Shown in pieces: positions 24,897-33,704 of a DNA stretch of 64,000 nucleotides. The position numbers and the translations under genes are program-made. The notes beneath the pieces were generated by a model that searched no databases, had not been told where the DNA came from, and worked only from the letters and a program-made list of their open reading frames with translations. Each line of letters opens with the position of its first letter. Position 1 is the stretch's first letter. Source of the stretch: Chitinophaga alhagiae (GTDB lineage: Bacteria > Bacteroidota > Bacteroidia > Chitinophagales > Chitinophagaceae); assembly GCF_003568665.1 (NCBI RefSeq), contig NZ_QXMH01000004.1:538942-602941 (forward strand). Direction: 5' to 3'.

Positions 24897-25404
24897 ATGC
24901 CGATACTGCAGCCGCAATGTTCTTCATCTGCCGGGTGTGGCGGATGGCATGCACAATGGCAAAGTTGATCAGCTCCAGCCGCGTCATGTGGCCTACTGTG
25001 GGGAACTTGAAGTCGGTAGCGGTTGCAGAAAGGTCCATGGTTTGAATGGCCTCCTCCAGCTTTTCACGGGAGCGGCGAAAAGCGGCTATCAGCGCCGGCT
25101 GCTCGTAACCGTCCGCGCGCGGAATGGTAAAGTCCGGCGCCTGCATCTTAATATCGAAGTTCAGAAAGGCTTCCCGAAGGCCGGCCACGTTCTTGTCTGG
25201 CGCCCGCTCCGTGGTAGGCCGGCTGTTGCCGAACAGGGTGCTCACTACGCCGGTTTCAGACATGGAAAGATGGGAGGCCACCTGCCCGGCCGTCCAGCTG
25301 CCGGCAAAAGGCACCTGGTTGAACTCTTCGGGCGTAAAGGATGGCAGCACGCGGAAAAGCTCTTCGCTGTTCTGCCGCAGCTCCGCCAGTAATTCATTTT
25401 TCAT
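24895..25404 (-). CDS. DinB/YfiT-like metal-binding hydrolase-fold protein
   Basis: 169 residues; four-helix bundle of the DinB superfamily. The probable metal ligands are the His in SWTAGQVASHLS (about 45) and the two His in VHAIRHTRQM (about 152-156). The family includes thiol-dependent transferases (bacillithiol, mycothiol) and stress proteins; the substrate here is not known. A second DinB-family gene lies at 29962. The start at 25404 is an ATG preceding the first helix. Its stop overlaps the Mla terminator. Confidence 0.85.
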   Translation of the reverse strand: MKNELLAELRQNSEELFRVLPSFTPEEFNQVPFAGSWTAGQVASHLSMSETGVVSTLFGNSRPTTERAPDKNVAGLREAFLNFDIKMQAPDFTIPRADGYEQPALIAAFRRSREKLEEAIQTMDLSATATDFKFPTVGHMTRLELINFAIVHAIRHTRQMKNIAAAVSA

Positions 25405-25499
25405 GCACAGTAGTTTTAACAGGTACTAAGGTAGCATGGAAAAATGCGCCTGTCAGCGGTGGAACGCGACAAAAAGAGGGGGAAATACGCAATGAGGGG

Positions 25500-25715
25500 A
25501 ACCGGCCGGCTAAAGAACAGCTTCAGGCAGCAGTGCGGCCAGCTTCTTCAAGCCGCGCACGGCAGAAATGCCCCGAAAAGTACCTACCGGCCGAAGAGCA
25601 GCTTTAAATAAAATTGCGGCGTGTCCGTCCCTTCAAGCCGCGCACGGCAGAAATGCCCGGAAGGTACCTACCGCCCCAGCAGCAGCTTCAGGTAAAATTG
25701 CGGGGTGGCCAGCTT
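25500..25715. repeat. Three tandem copies of the geranylgeranyl-reductase-like gene's 3' end
   Basis: The gene's own last codons (from 25668) are followed downstream by two more copies at 25584-25667 and 25500-25583, period 84 bp. On the minus strand the second copy reads, in the same frame after the first stop, a 28-codon stretch ending TPQFYLKLLFGR-stop. The gene itself ends TPQFYLKLLLGR-stop. The third copy keeps the AAGAAGCTGGCC tract of the gene that the second lost, but is frame-disrupted. The two downstream copies share a spacer (GCCGCGCACGGCAGAAATGCC) that is not in the gene. Confidence 0.85.
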
Positions 25716-26909
25716 CTTCCGCAGGTCTACTTCATGGAACATGGCAGACATCAGCTCCTGCAGCTGCGTATTGCGGGCAGCCATGCGCATGAGCAGGTTA
25801 AAGAGCCAGGGGTACCGGATCAGCTTTTGCAGGCGGGTGCTCATTTGCAGCTCCGGGCCGAGCACGCGGTACACCTCCGCATCGTACGCCAGCAGGGTGG
25901 CGGCGCTATAGTCATCCGCCGCAATACAGGCGGCCGCCTGCTGCGCCGCCATGCGGGCGGCATACATGGCGTTGCCGATGCCTTCTCCTGTAAACGGGTC
26001 TATGAGAAAAGCCGCATCGCCCACCAACATGTACCTTTCACCGGAGAGGCGCCTTTTTTTGCTGCCCAGCGGCAGCCCGTAGCCATCTATATTACCATGG
26101 AGGGTGGCATGTTTGAACCGTTCTTTCATCACGGGGTCTTGCCGCAGCGTGTCCTGCAATAATTTTTTGAGGTTTACCTTTTTGCGGCGGGCCACTTTGC
26201 TCAGCATGCCGATGCCCACGTTGGCCTCACCGCCGGGCAAGGGGAATATCCAGAGGTAGCCGGGCAGCACGTTCTTGAGAAAATGCAGCTCAATGAGGTT
26301 GTCTGCATGCAGGCCGGCAATACCGCTGAAATAAGCCCTGATGCCGGCCACGTAATGCGCCGGTTCCATGTGAATGCCCGCCACCTCTTTGGTGAAACCG
26401 GAGTGCGCGCCGTTGGCGGCTATCACCAGTTGCGCCTTCACCTGTAGGGTACCGGCCTCATCAGACAGCAGGTACCCATCCTGCTCCAGCTGGTACCGGG
26501 TAATGGCCGTTCCTTCTATCAGCTGCACCTGCGGGCAGCGTTTCAGCTCTTCCACCAAAAAGTTATCAAAGTGCAGGCGCTTGCATACAAACCCTCTCGG
26601 CTCTCCGGGCAGCTTCTGGTAGCCGGGCTTGTAAGGAATGTTCATGCCCATGCGGTTGGCGGCCACAAAGGTAACGCCCCAGCTGTCTTCCTTGAATACG
26701 GCCGCCTGCAGCCGTTCTGCAATGCCTTTGTTTATGCGGGCCAGCAGGGTGAGCACCTTGCCGCTGAGGCCGTCTCCGCATACTTTGTCACGTGGGAAAA
26801 CCGCTTTGTCCACCACCAGGCAGGGAATGCCCATGTAAGCCAGTTGGAGCGCCGTAGTAGCGCCGGCGGGGCCGGCGCCTATTATACATACCTTTGTTTC
26901 CAGCATCAT
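25668..26909 (-). CDS. Geranylgeranyl-reductase-family FAD-dependent oxidoreductase
   Basis: 413 residues, cytoplasmic. N-terminal Rossmann motif GAGPAG (G11, G13, G16), then PRDKVCGDGLSG (about 45-56), the signature of this family, and the second FAD-binding motif LVGDAAFLIDPFTGEGIGNAM (about 285-305). The family reduces or oxidises isoprenoid side chains, quinones or related ring substrates using FAD. Without neighbours of menaquinone or carotenoid synthesis, the substrate is open. It starts at the ATG-ATG at 26909; either Met is possible. The gene's last codons are repeated twice downstream, which is unusual. It is divergent from the FtsX-type permease. Confidence 0.9.
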   Translation of the reverse strand: MMLETKVCIIGAGPAGATTALQLAYMGIPCLVVDKAVFPRDKVCGDGLSGKVLTLLARINKGIAERLQAAVFKEDSWGVTFVAANRMGMNIPYKPGYQKLPGEPRGFVCKRLHFDNFLVEELKRCPQVQLIEGTAITRYQLEQDGYLLSDEAGTLQVKAQLVIAANGAHSGFTKEVAGIHMEPAHYVAGIRAYFSGIAGLHADNLIELHFLKNVLPGYLWIFPLPGGEANVGIGMLSKVARRKKVNLKKLLQDTLRQDPVMKERFKHATLHGNIDGYGLPLGSKKRRLSGERYMLVGDAAFLIDPFTGEGIGNAMYAARMAAQQAAACIAADDYSAATLLAYDAEVYRVLGPELQMSTRLQKLIRYPWLFNLLMRMAARNTQLQELMSAMFHEVDLRKKLATPQFYLKLLLGR

Positions 26910-27084
26910 TGTTCCGCAAGGTAGCTAAATATTTTTCATGCCGCCGTGTCCGGAAACGGACATCCGCCTCATCAAATCCGGACAACCCGCGTACAGACAG
27001 CCGTTTTAACCAAATGATTATCAATACCTTTATAAAAAGGCATTTTCTTTGAGCGCTTTCGGCATACTTTCAACCCTTTCTGTT

Positions 27085-29445
27085 ATGCTCAAGAATTATT
27101 GCATCATAGCTTTCCGGAACATGCGCCGCAATGCGGGGTACGTATTGCTGAACGTGATGGGGCTTACGCTAAGCGTAGCCGCCTGCCTGGTTATTTTCCT
27201 GATTACGCGCAATGAGCTGAGCTATGACCGTTACCACAAAAAAGCAGACCGTATTTACCGCGTTACGCTCAACGCGCTGGACTTCAATTCCAGTGTATCC
27301 ATGGCCGTTACCCCGGCATTGCGCAACAGCTTCCCGGAGCTGGAGCAGGTATCCCAGATATGGTGGCAGCGCGGCGGCATGGTACAGGCGGGAGAAGAAA
27401 GGTATAATGAAACTGATTACATGTTCGCAGACGGCTCCTTCCCGGCCATTTTTGACCTGGGCTGGGTAGCCGGCAACCCCGCCACGGCGCTGGCCGGGCC
27501 GGGCAGCGTTGTGCTCACGGAGTCTGCCGCCCGCAAGTTTTTCGGCCATCAATACGCTATGGGGCAAACGTTGCGGCTGAACAGTTCTTACAACCTGCAG
27601 GTAACCGGCATTGTAAAAGACCAGCCGGGCAACACGCACCTCCCCTTCCGCTTCCTGGTGTCATGGAAAACGGTAGAGCCGGAAATGAAAGTGAGCCTGG
27701 AAAATTTTTACGCCATTGCCGGCGGCAATACCTTCATACTGTTGCCGGAACATTATGATGTAAAAAAGCTGGCGGCCGCCATGCCTTCCTTTATTGAAAA
27801 GAACTGGGGGAAAGATATTGCGGAAGGCGCCAAGCTGCTGCTGCAGCCGCTGAAAGACATTCATTTTGACCAGCGCTATCTGACGGGCGGCGCCACTCCC
27901 ACCACCTCCCGCACCACCTATTGGGCATTGGCCGTGGTGGCGCTTTTTATCATCATCACCGCCTGCATCAATTTCATCAACCTGGCCACCGCGCAGGCAT
28001 TGAAACGCGCCCGTGAAGTAGGCGTGCGCAAGGCGCTAGGCGCCAACCGCCTGCAGCTGGTACGCCAGTTCCTGGGAGAAACGTCCATACTGGTAGTGCT
28101 GGCCATTGTACTGGGGCTGATACTGGCTTTGACGTTCTTGCCTCACACCGCCGCGGTGCTGGACGTGCAGGTGACCAACCAGCAATTACTGCAGCCGGCG
28201 GTATTGGGGCGGCTGGCCGCCCTGGCCGTGGTAGTGGTGCTCACCGCCGGGCTGTACCCGGCCTTTGTGCAGTCTTCGTTCAAACCGGTAGAGTCACTGA
28301 AAAGCAATACCACCATCCGTTTCAAAGGGCTGGGTTTGAGAAAGACACTCGTGTTCGTACAATTCGCCATTTCGCAGATACTCATCATTGGCACCCTGGT
28401 GGTGGCCAACCAGATGGACTTTTTCAAGAACCAGGAGCTGGGTTTCAGCAAGGAAGACATGGTCACTTTTCCCATACCTGACCGTACCAAAAAAGAAGTG
28501 CTGCTGCAGCAGTTGCAGGCCAACCCCGGTGTGGCAGACGTAAGCCTTTCTTCCGGCGCTCCTACCTACAACAACAATTTTGCGCCTTTCAGCGCACCGC
28601 ACCTCGGCATAGAAAAAGATGACGTAACAGAGCTGAAGTTCGTAGACGACAAGTTCTTGTCCATGTTCAACATCAAACTGCTGGCCGGGCGGGCATTGAT
28701 GAAAACCGCGCCCGGAGATACCCTGCGCAACGTGCTGGTGAACGAATCGCTCATAAAGAAACTGGGTTACCGCACGCCGGAAGAGGCCATCGGCACCACC
28801 TTTTATAGCAGCGGGCCGTCTATTATACAAGGTGTAGTGGCTGATTTCCAGAGTGAGTCCAAACACAAAAAAAGACGGCCCTGCATACTCATGTACCATG
28901 AAGACCGCTTTTTTACCGCCAGTGTAAAACTGCGCTCCGGCCACACGCACGCTACCCTGGCCCGCATAGAAAAAGACTGGTCTGCCCTGTTCCCCGCCTC
29001 TCTCTTCCATTACGAGTTCATTGACGATCATATTGCCGGCATGTACCGGCAGGAAGACAAGGTGTATGCCGCCTTCCGCCTGTTTTCCATACTGGCCATC
29101 GTAATAGGCTGCCTTGGCCTGTACGGCCTGGTGTCTTACGCCGCCATGCAGCGCACCAAAGAAGTGGGCATCCGCAAAGTATTGGGGGCGTCTCCCTTCC
29201 ACATTCTCAGCCTGTTCGGCCGGGAATTTTTTGTGCTGATCGGGTTGGCCTTTTTAGTGGCCGCACCGCTGGCAGGGTTCATCATGCACCGCTGGCTGGA
29301 CAACTTCGCTTACCAGGCCAGCATGGGCGCCGGCGTGTTCATGGCGGCCATTGGCGCCTCTGCCGGCATTGCCGCGCTGACCATGGCGTACCAGTCACTC
29401 AAAGCCGCGCTTTCTAACCCGCTGAAAAGCATCCGTACAGATTGA
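27085..29445 (+). CDS. ABC transporter permease, MacB/FtsX type
   Basis: 786 residues from the ATG at 27085, where MLKNYCIIAFRNMRRN begins the typical N-terminus; an upstream TTG at 27049 would add 12 residues without support. Architecture: TM1 (about 20-40), an extracytoplasmic MacB-type domain (about 45-280), an FtsX block (about 285-410 with ARAVEVGVRKALGA-like AREVGVRKALGANRLQL), a second TM plus a large extracytoplasmic domain, and a final FtsX block (about 665-780, KEVGIRKVLGASPFH). It normally pairs with an ABC ATPase for export of lipoproteins, peptides or drugs, but no ATPase is adjacent, so it is an orphan permease. Such orphans are abundant in Chitinophaga relatives. Confidence 0.92.
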   Translation: MLKNYCIIAFRNMRRNAGYVLLNVMGLTLSVAACLVIFLITRNELSYDRYHKKADRIYRVTLNALDFNSSVSMAVTPALRNSFPELEQVSQIWWQRGGMVQAGEERYNETDYMFADGSFPAIFDLGWVAGNPATALAGPGSVVLTESAARKFFGHQYAMGQTLRLNSSYNLQVTGIVKDQPGNTHLPFRFLVSWKTVEPEMKVSLENFYAIAGGNTFILLPEHYDVKKLAAAMPSFIEKNWGKDIAEGAKLLLQPLKDIHFDQRYLTGGATPTTSRTTYWALAVVALFIIITACINFINLATAQALKRAREVGVRKALGANRLQLVRQFLGETSILVVLAIVLGLILALTFLPHTAAVLDVQVTNQQLLQPAVLGRLAALAVVVVLTAGLYPAFVQSSFKPVESLKSNTTIRFKGLGLRKTLVFVQFAISQILIIGTLVVANQMDFFKNQELGFSKEDMVTFPIPDRTKKEVLLQQLQANPGVADVSLSSGAPTYNNNFAPFSAPHLGIEKDDVTELKFVDDKFLSMFNIKLLAGRALMKTAPGDTLRNVLVNESLIKKLGYRTPEEAIGTTFYSSGPSIIQGVVADFQSESKHKKRRPCILMYHEDRFFTASVKLRSGHTHATLARIEKDWSALFPASLFHYEFIDDHIAGMYRQEDKVYAAFRLFSILAIVIGCLGLYGLVSYAAMQRTKEVGIRKVLGASPFHILSLFGREFFVLIGLAFLVAAPLAGFIMHRWLDNFAYQASMGAGVFMAAIGASAGIAALTMAYQSLKAALSNPLKSIRTD

Positions 29446-29594
29446 ATACCGCACACCGTTCGTTCACCGGTGAACATATTTTCAGAAAAACAATACATAA
29501 CGCATGAGCAAAACAGCGCATTGCAATATGGCAATCTTTCTTGTGGTAAGCCTTTGATGTACGTACAATATTTTATTTAATTCAACCGGTTTTT

Positions 29595-29882
29595 ATGAGC
29601 CACATCGTCATTCCCATCCCTCCGCATTCCGGCAAGCAGGAAATTGAGATCGAGGTCACTATCAACAACCAGAAGCAGCAGCTGCACTACCGCGTGGAGC
29701 TGTTTTACTGGGAAGACTGCACCATTCCCACGGCGCACCGGGCAGACTGCATCAGCGAAATGCTGGCCCATCACGATCCTGAATGGACGGTGTATTACAT
29801 CGGCACGCCAACGGACAAATTTGTGCCCATCACGTTCGTGAACAAGGAAAGCCGGAAGCTGCTGCAGCGGTTAAAAGACTAG
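29595..29882 (+). CDS. Small conserved hypothetical protein
   Basis: 95 residues, no signal or membrane segment. The protein starts MSHIVIPIPPHSGKQEIEIEV and contains YRVELFYWEDCTIPTAHRAD, with two Cys (about 43 and 53), and ends KLLQRLKD. I do not recognise a family with a known role. A mostly beta N-terminal half is followed by two short helices. It stands alone between the FtsX-type permease and the DinB gene with gaps of about 150 and 80 bp. Confidence 0.75.
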   Translation: MSHIVIPIPPHSGKQEIEIEVTINNQKQQLHYRVELFYWEDCTIPTAHRADCISEMLAHHDPEWTVYYIGTPTDKFVPITFVNKESRKLLQRLKD

Positions 29883-29938
29883 CCGGTTTTTTTTTTGCGG
29901 GCTGCTGACATACCGTTGTCACAACCCCGTTTTTTCTT

Positions 29939-29962
29939 TGTGTTATAAATTGATATAACACA
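29939..29962. promoter_or_regulatory. Perfect inverted repeat overlapping the DinB start codon
   Basis: The arms TGTGTTATA and TATAACACA are perfect 9-bp complements around the centre AATTGA; the last base is the A of the ATG. It could be an operator for a dimeric repressor or an mRNA hairpin hiding the start codon. Confidence 0.5.
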
Positions 29963-30441
29963 TGGAAAACACCATTCTTACCTCTTCAGAATTATTGCAG
30001 CACTGGCAGGGCCACCGCGGGCTTACCCGCCGCGTTATAGACGCCTTCCCCGAAAAAGAGCTTTTTACTTACAGCATCGGCGGCATGCGCCCCTTTTCCG
30101 AAATGGCCATGGAACTGACCCGTATTGCCGAGTTCGGCATGTACCAGATGGCCACCGGCAGCCTGGACACCACGGGCCAGTTGCACACCGGCCCCAAACC
30201 CGCCACCAAAGCAGACCTGCTGGCCCTTTGGGACAAGGTTACCGAGGTAATAGACCGCCTCTGGGCGCAAATGCCGGACAGCCGTTTCCGTGAAATGGAA
30301 AAGGCCTTCGGGGAGTATGAAGGAACGGTGATCTCCCTCATGTTCTACTGGTTTGACAACGAGATACATCACCGCGGCCAGGGGTATGTATACCTCCGTT
30401 CATTGGGCATAGAACCGCCGCCTTTCTGGGACCGCTACTAG
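29962..30441 (+). CDS. DinB family protein
   Basis: 159 residues of the DinB four-helix-bundle fold, with the helix LLQHWQGHRGLTRRVIDAF, an aromatic-rich core and the C-terminal helix FDNEIHHRGQGYVYLRSLG. The two His in IHHRGQ at about 134-135 are probably metal ligands together with an upstream His/Asp. Enzymatic role unknown; members are linked to stress or thiol chemistry. It is a distant paralogue of the gene at 24895. Its ATG is the outer base of a perfect inverted repeat. Confidence 0.85.
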   Translation: MENTILTSSELLQHWQGHRGLTRRVIDAFPEKELFTYSIGGMRPFSEMAMELTRIAEFGMYQMATGSLDTTGQLHTGPKPATKADLLALWDKVTEVIDRLWAQMPDSRFREMEKAFGEYEGTVISLMFYWFDNEIHHRGQGYVYLRSLGIEPPPFWDRY

Positions 30442-30539
30442 GCATGTGGATAAAAAAATAAACGCTCAGGGGTTGATTGCGACAACATGCGTATAATTTA
30501 ACAAGGGAAACCGTTAGATTGCACGAAAATCTATCAACC

Positions 30540-31067
30540 ATGAAAGTTCTGAAAAGGATCCTCCTCATCCTGGTGGTGCTGATAGCGCTGCTGGTGATCG
30601 TTTCTTTTTTCCTGCCTTCTTCCTACAGCATTACCCGTACCGCTGTTATGAAAGCCTCTCCCCAAGCGGTGTTTGACCAGTTCAACGACTTCAACAACTG
30701 GCGGCAGTGGAACACGTTTGATGACATGTACAAAGACATACAGTACACCACATCAGACCCGTCTTCCGGTGTGGGCGCCAAACAAAGCTGGGTGGCCAAC
30801 AAAAATGAAAAAGGAGAAATGACCATTGTAAAAAGCGAACCGCCGAACACCATGGAATTTACCATTGCGTTTGAAGGCTTTGACGACCCGATGTACGGCT
30901 ACGTGAACTTTGAAGCAGTGCCCGAAGGCACCAAAGTAACGTGGACGGACAAAGGCAACATGGGCAACAACCCGCTTTACAAGTACATGGGGCTGTTTAT
31001 GGATGATATGATGGGCAGCAACATGGACAAGTCTTTTGAAAATATCCGCAAAGCGGTGGAAAAATAA
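30540..31067 (+). CDS. Membrane-anchored SRPBCC protein
   Basis: 175 residues from the ATG at 30540; an upstream TTG at 30477 would add residues with no conserved feature. One N-terminal hydrophobic helix (about 5-25, LLILVVLIALLVIVSFFLP) anchors a START/polyketide-cyclase-type domain (about 30-172, beginning SYSITRTAVMKASPQAVFDQFNDFNNW). Family members with this anchor are common in Bacteroidota and are thought to bind lipophilic ligands in or near the membrane; the ligand is unknown. It is followed by a strong terminator. Confidence 0.88.
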   Translation: MKVLKRILLILVVLIALLVIVSFFLPSSYSITRTAVMKASPQAVFDQFNDFNNWRQWNTFDDMYKDIQYTTSDPSSGVGAKQSWVANKNEKGEMTIVKSEPPNTMEFTIAFEGFDDPMYGYVNFEAVPEGTKVTWTDKGNMGNNPLYKYMGLFMDDMMGSNMDKSFENIRKAVEK

Positions 31068-31090
31068 GTACCCGTTATAACACGAAAAAA

Positions 31091-31116
31091 AACCTGCCGT
31101 TGCGCAGGTTTTTTTT
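31091..31116 (+). terminator. Terminator of the membrane SRPBCC gene
   Basis: Stem AACCTGC/GCAGGTT with a six-base loop, followed by a run of eight T. A run of A precedes it, so it could act in both directions. Confidence 0.9.
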
Positions 31117-31217
31117 GTCATAAAACACCCCGCACATTGTCTTAAGTGCCCACGGTCAGAACAGCGGAACAGTTGTAAGTTTGGGGTATATTATTCCACC
31201 CGTAAACGCAATAAAAT

Positions 31218-31649
31218 ATGGCAAACGTTAATCCTTATCTGACATTTGACGGCGCCTGCGAAGAAGTGTTCAACTTCTATAAGTCCGTTATAGGCGGTGA
31301 GTTCGCAATGGTGATGCGGTTCAAGGACATGCCCGGCCCTCACATGGAAGCCGGTGAGGACGGCAACCTCATCATGCACATGGCCTTGCCCATTGGCCAG
31401 CACACCATCCTGATGGGCAGTGACCGCCCGGCTTCTTTTGGCCGCGCCACCAAAGGAGACAATTTTTCACTCGCCATTGGCGCAGACAGCCGCGAGCATG
31501 CGGACAAACTGTACAAAGGGCTGGCCGAAGGCGGCAAAGCGGAAATGCCCATGGGAGACGCGCCCTGGGGAGATTATTTTGGTATGCTGACAGACCGTTA
31601 CGGCATTCAGTGGATGATCTCCTACGGCCCCAGCAGCCCGCAGGCTTAA
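31218..31649 (+). CDS. VOC family (PhnB/glyoxalase-like) protein
   Basis: 143 residues. Paired beta-alpha-beta-beta-beta modules of the vicinal-oxygen-chelate fold: VNPYLTFDGACEEVFNFYKSVIGGEF at the start and GDYFGMLTDRYGIQWMISY near the end, as in the PhnB subgroup. The family covers metal-dependent dioxygenases, epimerases and resistance proteins; PhnB-type members often lack full metal ligands, so the function is open. The gene is monocistronic, with a terminator 26 bp downstream. Confidence 0.9.
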   Translation: MANVNPYLTFDGACEEVFNFYKSVIGGEFAMVMRFKDMPGPHMEAGEDGNLIMHMALPIGQHTILMGSDRPASFGRATKGDNFSLAIGADSREHADKLYKGLAEGGKAEMPMGDAPWGDYFGMLTDRYGIQWMISYGPSSPQA

Positions 31650-31674
31650 CCGCTGCCGCAAAAAATATACAACC

Positions 31675-31705
31675 AGGCTGACCTTTTTTGGGGGTCAGCC
31701 TTTTC
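31675..31705 (+). terminator. Terminator of the VOC gene
   Basis: Stem AGGCTGACC (31675-31683) and GGTCAGCCT (31693-31701), with a T-rich loop and TTTT after it. Confidence 0.88.
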
Positions 31706-31711
31706 AATACC

Positions 31712-31809
31712 GGTACTATTTTACCTGTTTCCATTTTTGGCTCTCCTTCGCTTCTCGTTCGCTTCACGTTCGCTTGAGGTTCGCTTGAGCACTTTGTTAA
31801 AATAGTACC
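31712..31809. repeat. Inverted-repeat-bounded element with four 11-bp tandem repeats
   Basis: GGTACTATTTTA (31712-31723) and TAAAATAGTACC (31798-31809) are perfect 12-bp inverted repeats. Between them lie four tandem 11-bp units, TTCGCTTNNNG (31747-31790). No reading frame is present. The arrangement resembles a small palindromic mobile or REP-like unit. Confidence 0.75.
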
Positions 31810-31818
31810 AGACATAAC

Positions 31819-31853
31819 AAAGCCGGCAGGTAAAATTTACCCGCCGGCTTTTT
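31819..31853. terminator. Bidirectional terminator at the end of the SusCD operon
   Basis: Stem AAAGCCGGC (31819-31827) pairs with GCCGGCTTT (31843-31851), with an inner arm GGTAAA/TTTACC and one mismatched position between the two arms. TTTTTG follows on the plus strand; the minus U-tract is weaker. It lies 24 bp beyond the last gene of the minus-strand operon. Confidence 0.8.
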
Positions 31854-31876
31854 GTTTCCAGTACGAATATAGGGAT

Positions 31877-32977
31877 TTATTGCAGAACCGTACCGTCGTT
31901 AACAATATACACGCTGTTGAGGAAAATGGTGGTCACTTTCTCATTGTTATTGGCCTTGGCCGGGAAGGCCACCCTGAACTCCCGGGCCACGGGGTCTTCA
32001 AAGCCGGGGTAGGTAGCCTTGCAGTACGCCAGCCAGTCCTTGATGCCGTTGCTGGTGAACCACAGCACGCCGTCTATATAGGCATGGAACACGTGGCCCG
32101 CATCCACTGAAAAAGTGATCTTCTTCTCCACGCCGCTGGCTATTGACAAAGCCGGTACCTTGCCCTTTACGGGGTTGATGAGCGGCAGCGGCCTGGGCAG
32201 CGTGGCATTGGTATTGCCGTTGGCGCTGAACTGGTCCCCGGAGGTATTGGACGGTACGTTGGTGACCATTCTCAGCTGGTAGTTGTCTGTAGTGGCCGGG
32301 TTTACCGTGGGGAAAATTTCCCAGCGTATCTCCTTCAGGAACGGGTAGCCGGGGTTGGCCACCGGCTGAACAAAGTATATGGAGAAGGTGATGGCCTGGT
32401 TGGGCCTGAAATAGCTCTTCCAGCCAAACTGCGCGCTTACGGAAAAGGGTATTTTCAGTTCCGCCAGGTTCAGCGGGCGGCGCAGGTTGGGGCCGCTGGT
32501 GCTTTTGTTAGACACTTCTATCACAGATTGCTGCGGGTCTGTATTGGCCACCACTTTCCGGTCTGTATTGCTTTCCGCCCAACCGGAGCCGGCGGTGGTG
32601 AAATTGTCCTGGAACTCGTCAAAGAAATACCGGGTCACTTTCATGGTGGTAGAACGGGAAGAGGTGTTCTTCCCGTCTTTGGCCGTAGCCGTCACCGTGT
32701 ACTCCCCGGGTACGGTAGGCGCTATCCAGAGGTTCTCGAACAGGTTCTGCGTTCTCCAGCCGTCAAAGGTACCGCCGGTGGCCGTCCAGGAGTAGGAAAT
32801 ATCTTTCCGCTCCCCGTTGGTGCCGGCCCATACGGGCACTTTCTCTCCAAAATAGAACTCCCTGCCTGCCTTGCTGAGGGTCACTATCTCCACCGGGGCG
32901 TCTTTTTTGCAGGCCGCCATGGATGCGCACATGGCCAGGAATAATACCGGGTTATATATCTTTTTCATCAGTTTCAA
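31877..32977 (-). CDS. PKD-like domain lipoprotein of the SusCD locus
   Basis: 366 residues; lipoprotein signal with lipobox SMAAC (Cys at about 23). After the lipid Cys comes a PKD/immunoglobulin-like domain (about 45-120: KISYSWTATGGTF, GEYTVTATAKDGKN), then a larger beta-rich region (about 130-366) resembling a jelly-roll or lectin-type sandwich. It is the last gene of the SusC-SusD-fasciclin operon and directly abuts the fasciclin gene stop (no gap). It probably sits on the cell surface and binds the nutrient captured by SusCD; no catalytic motif is visible. MKK from the third codon onward could also be the start. Confidence 0.82.
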   Translation of the reverse strand: MKLMKKIYNPVLFLAMCASMAACKKDAPVEIVTLSKAGREFYFGEKVPVWAGTNGERKDISYSWTATGGTFDGWRTQNLFENLWIAPTVPGEYTVTATAKDGKNTSSRSTTMKVTRYFFDEFQDNFTTAGSGWAESNTDRKVVANTDPQQSVIEVSNKSTSGPNLRRPLNLAELKIPFSVSAQFGWKSYFRPNQAITFSIYFVQPVANPGYPFLKEIRWEIFPTVNPATTDNYQLRMVTNVPSNTSGDQFSANGNTNATLPRPLPLINPVKGKVPALSIASGVEKKITFSVDAGHVFHAYIDGVLWFTSNGIKDWLAYCKATYPGFEDPVAREFRVAFPAKANNNEKVTTIFLNSVYIVNDGTVLQ

Positions 32978-33682
32978 TTATTTGTTGTTATCGAATTGCT
33001 CCTGCGTGGGCGGTACAAAGTACCGGTTCATGACGTGAATGGCCCCGTTGGTAGCCTGTATGCCGGGCGTACGCGGGCGTATTTCCTTATACGCGGTATT
33101 CGGGAACACCAGGTAGTTGTTGAAGAAAATATACCCTTCGCGCGTGGCCTGCATATAGATGTACACTTTGGCCAGCGGGTCGTTCTCGCCCGCCAGGTAA
33201 GAGTCTGCCCATACCGGTGTGGAGTTCAGGCTGGAATAGTCCCAGCGCCCTTTCAGGATGTGGTATTTCAGCAGGTCCGCCACCACCTTTTTATCGTACT
33301 GCGTCCAGCTGGTGCCTTTGGTGGGCGGCAGCGCGGGGTCAGGGTTGGGAAAGGTGTTCTTGGAATAAAAGCTGTTGGCATCCTCCAGGTTGCTGAGGGC
33401 GTTGTTGTGCAGCAGCAGGTACGTATAGCCGGTAGCGGAATACAGCGGCTTGATGTCTTTGTAAGCCGGGTCGGTGTCTACGTAATCAATAGCCTCCAGC
33501 ATGCTGGAAAACAGGTCTGGCCGGGATTTCATGAACTCCATGGCCGTCATGTTCACCTTGTTGTCATAGTGGGAGCTGTTATAATCATACCCCGGCTGCA
33601 GGGGCAGTTTTTCGCAGGCAGACAACGCCATGCCGCACAACAGCACCGGTAAAATATATTGACGAATGTTTTTCATACACAT
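32978..33682 (-). CDS. Fasciclin (FAS1) domain lipoprotein
   Basis: 234 residues with a lipoprotein signal (lipobox ALSAC, Cys at about 22). Most of it is one FAS1 domain (about 45-225), whose final motif is recognisable as TNGAIHVMNRYFVPP; the middle YTYLLLHNNALSNL fits the family's H1-like strand. FAS1 domains mediate adhesion or carbohydrate/protein binding. It lies 22 bp downstream of susD and directly upstream of the PKD-like lipoprotein, so it is part of the operon and likely a surface accessory binding protein. Confidence 0.88.
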   Translation of the reverse strand: MCMKNIRQYILPVLLCGMALSACEKLPLQPGYDYNSSHYDNKVNMTAMEFMKSRPDLFSSMLEAIDYVDTDPAYKDIKPLYSATGYTYLLLHNNALSNLEDANSFYSKNTFPNPDPALPPTKGTSWTQYDKKVVADLLKYHILKGRWDYSSLNSTPVWADSYLAGENDPLAKVYIYMQATREGYIFFNNYLVFPNTAYKEIRPRTPGIQATNGAIHVMNRYFVPPTQEQFDNNK

Positions 33683-33704
33683 TTCGGATTGACGTTAAAA
33701 GTTG

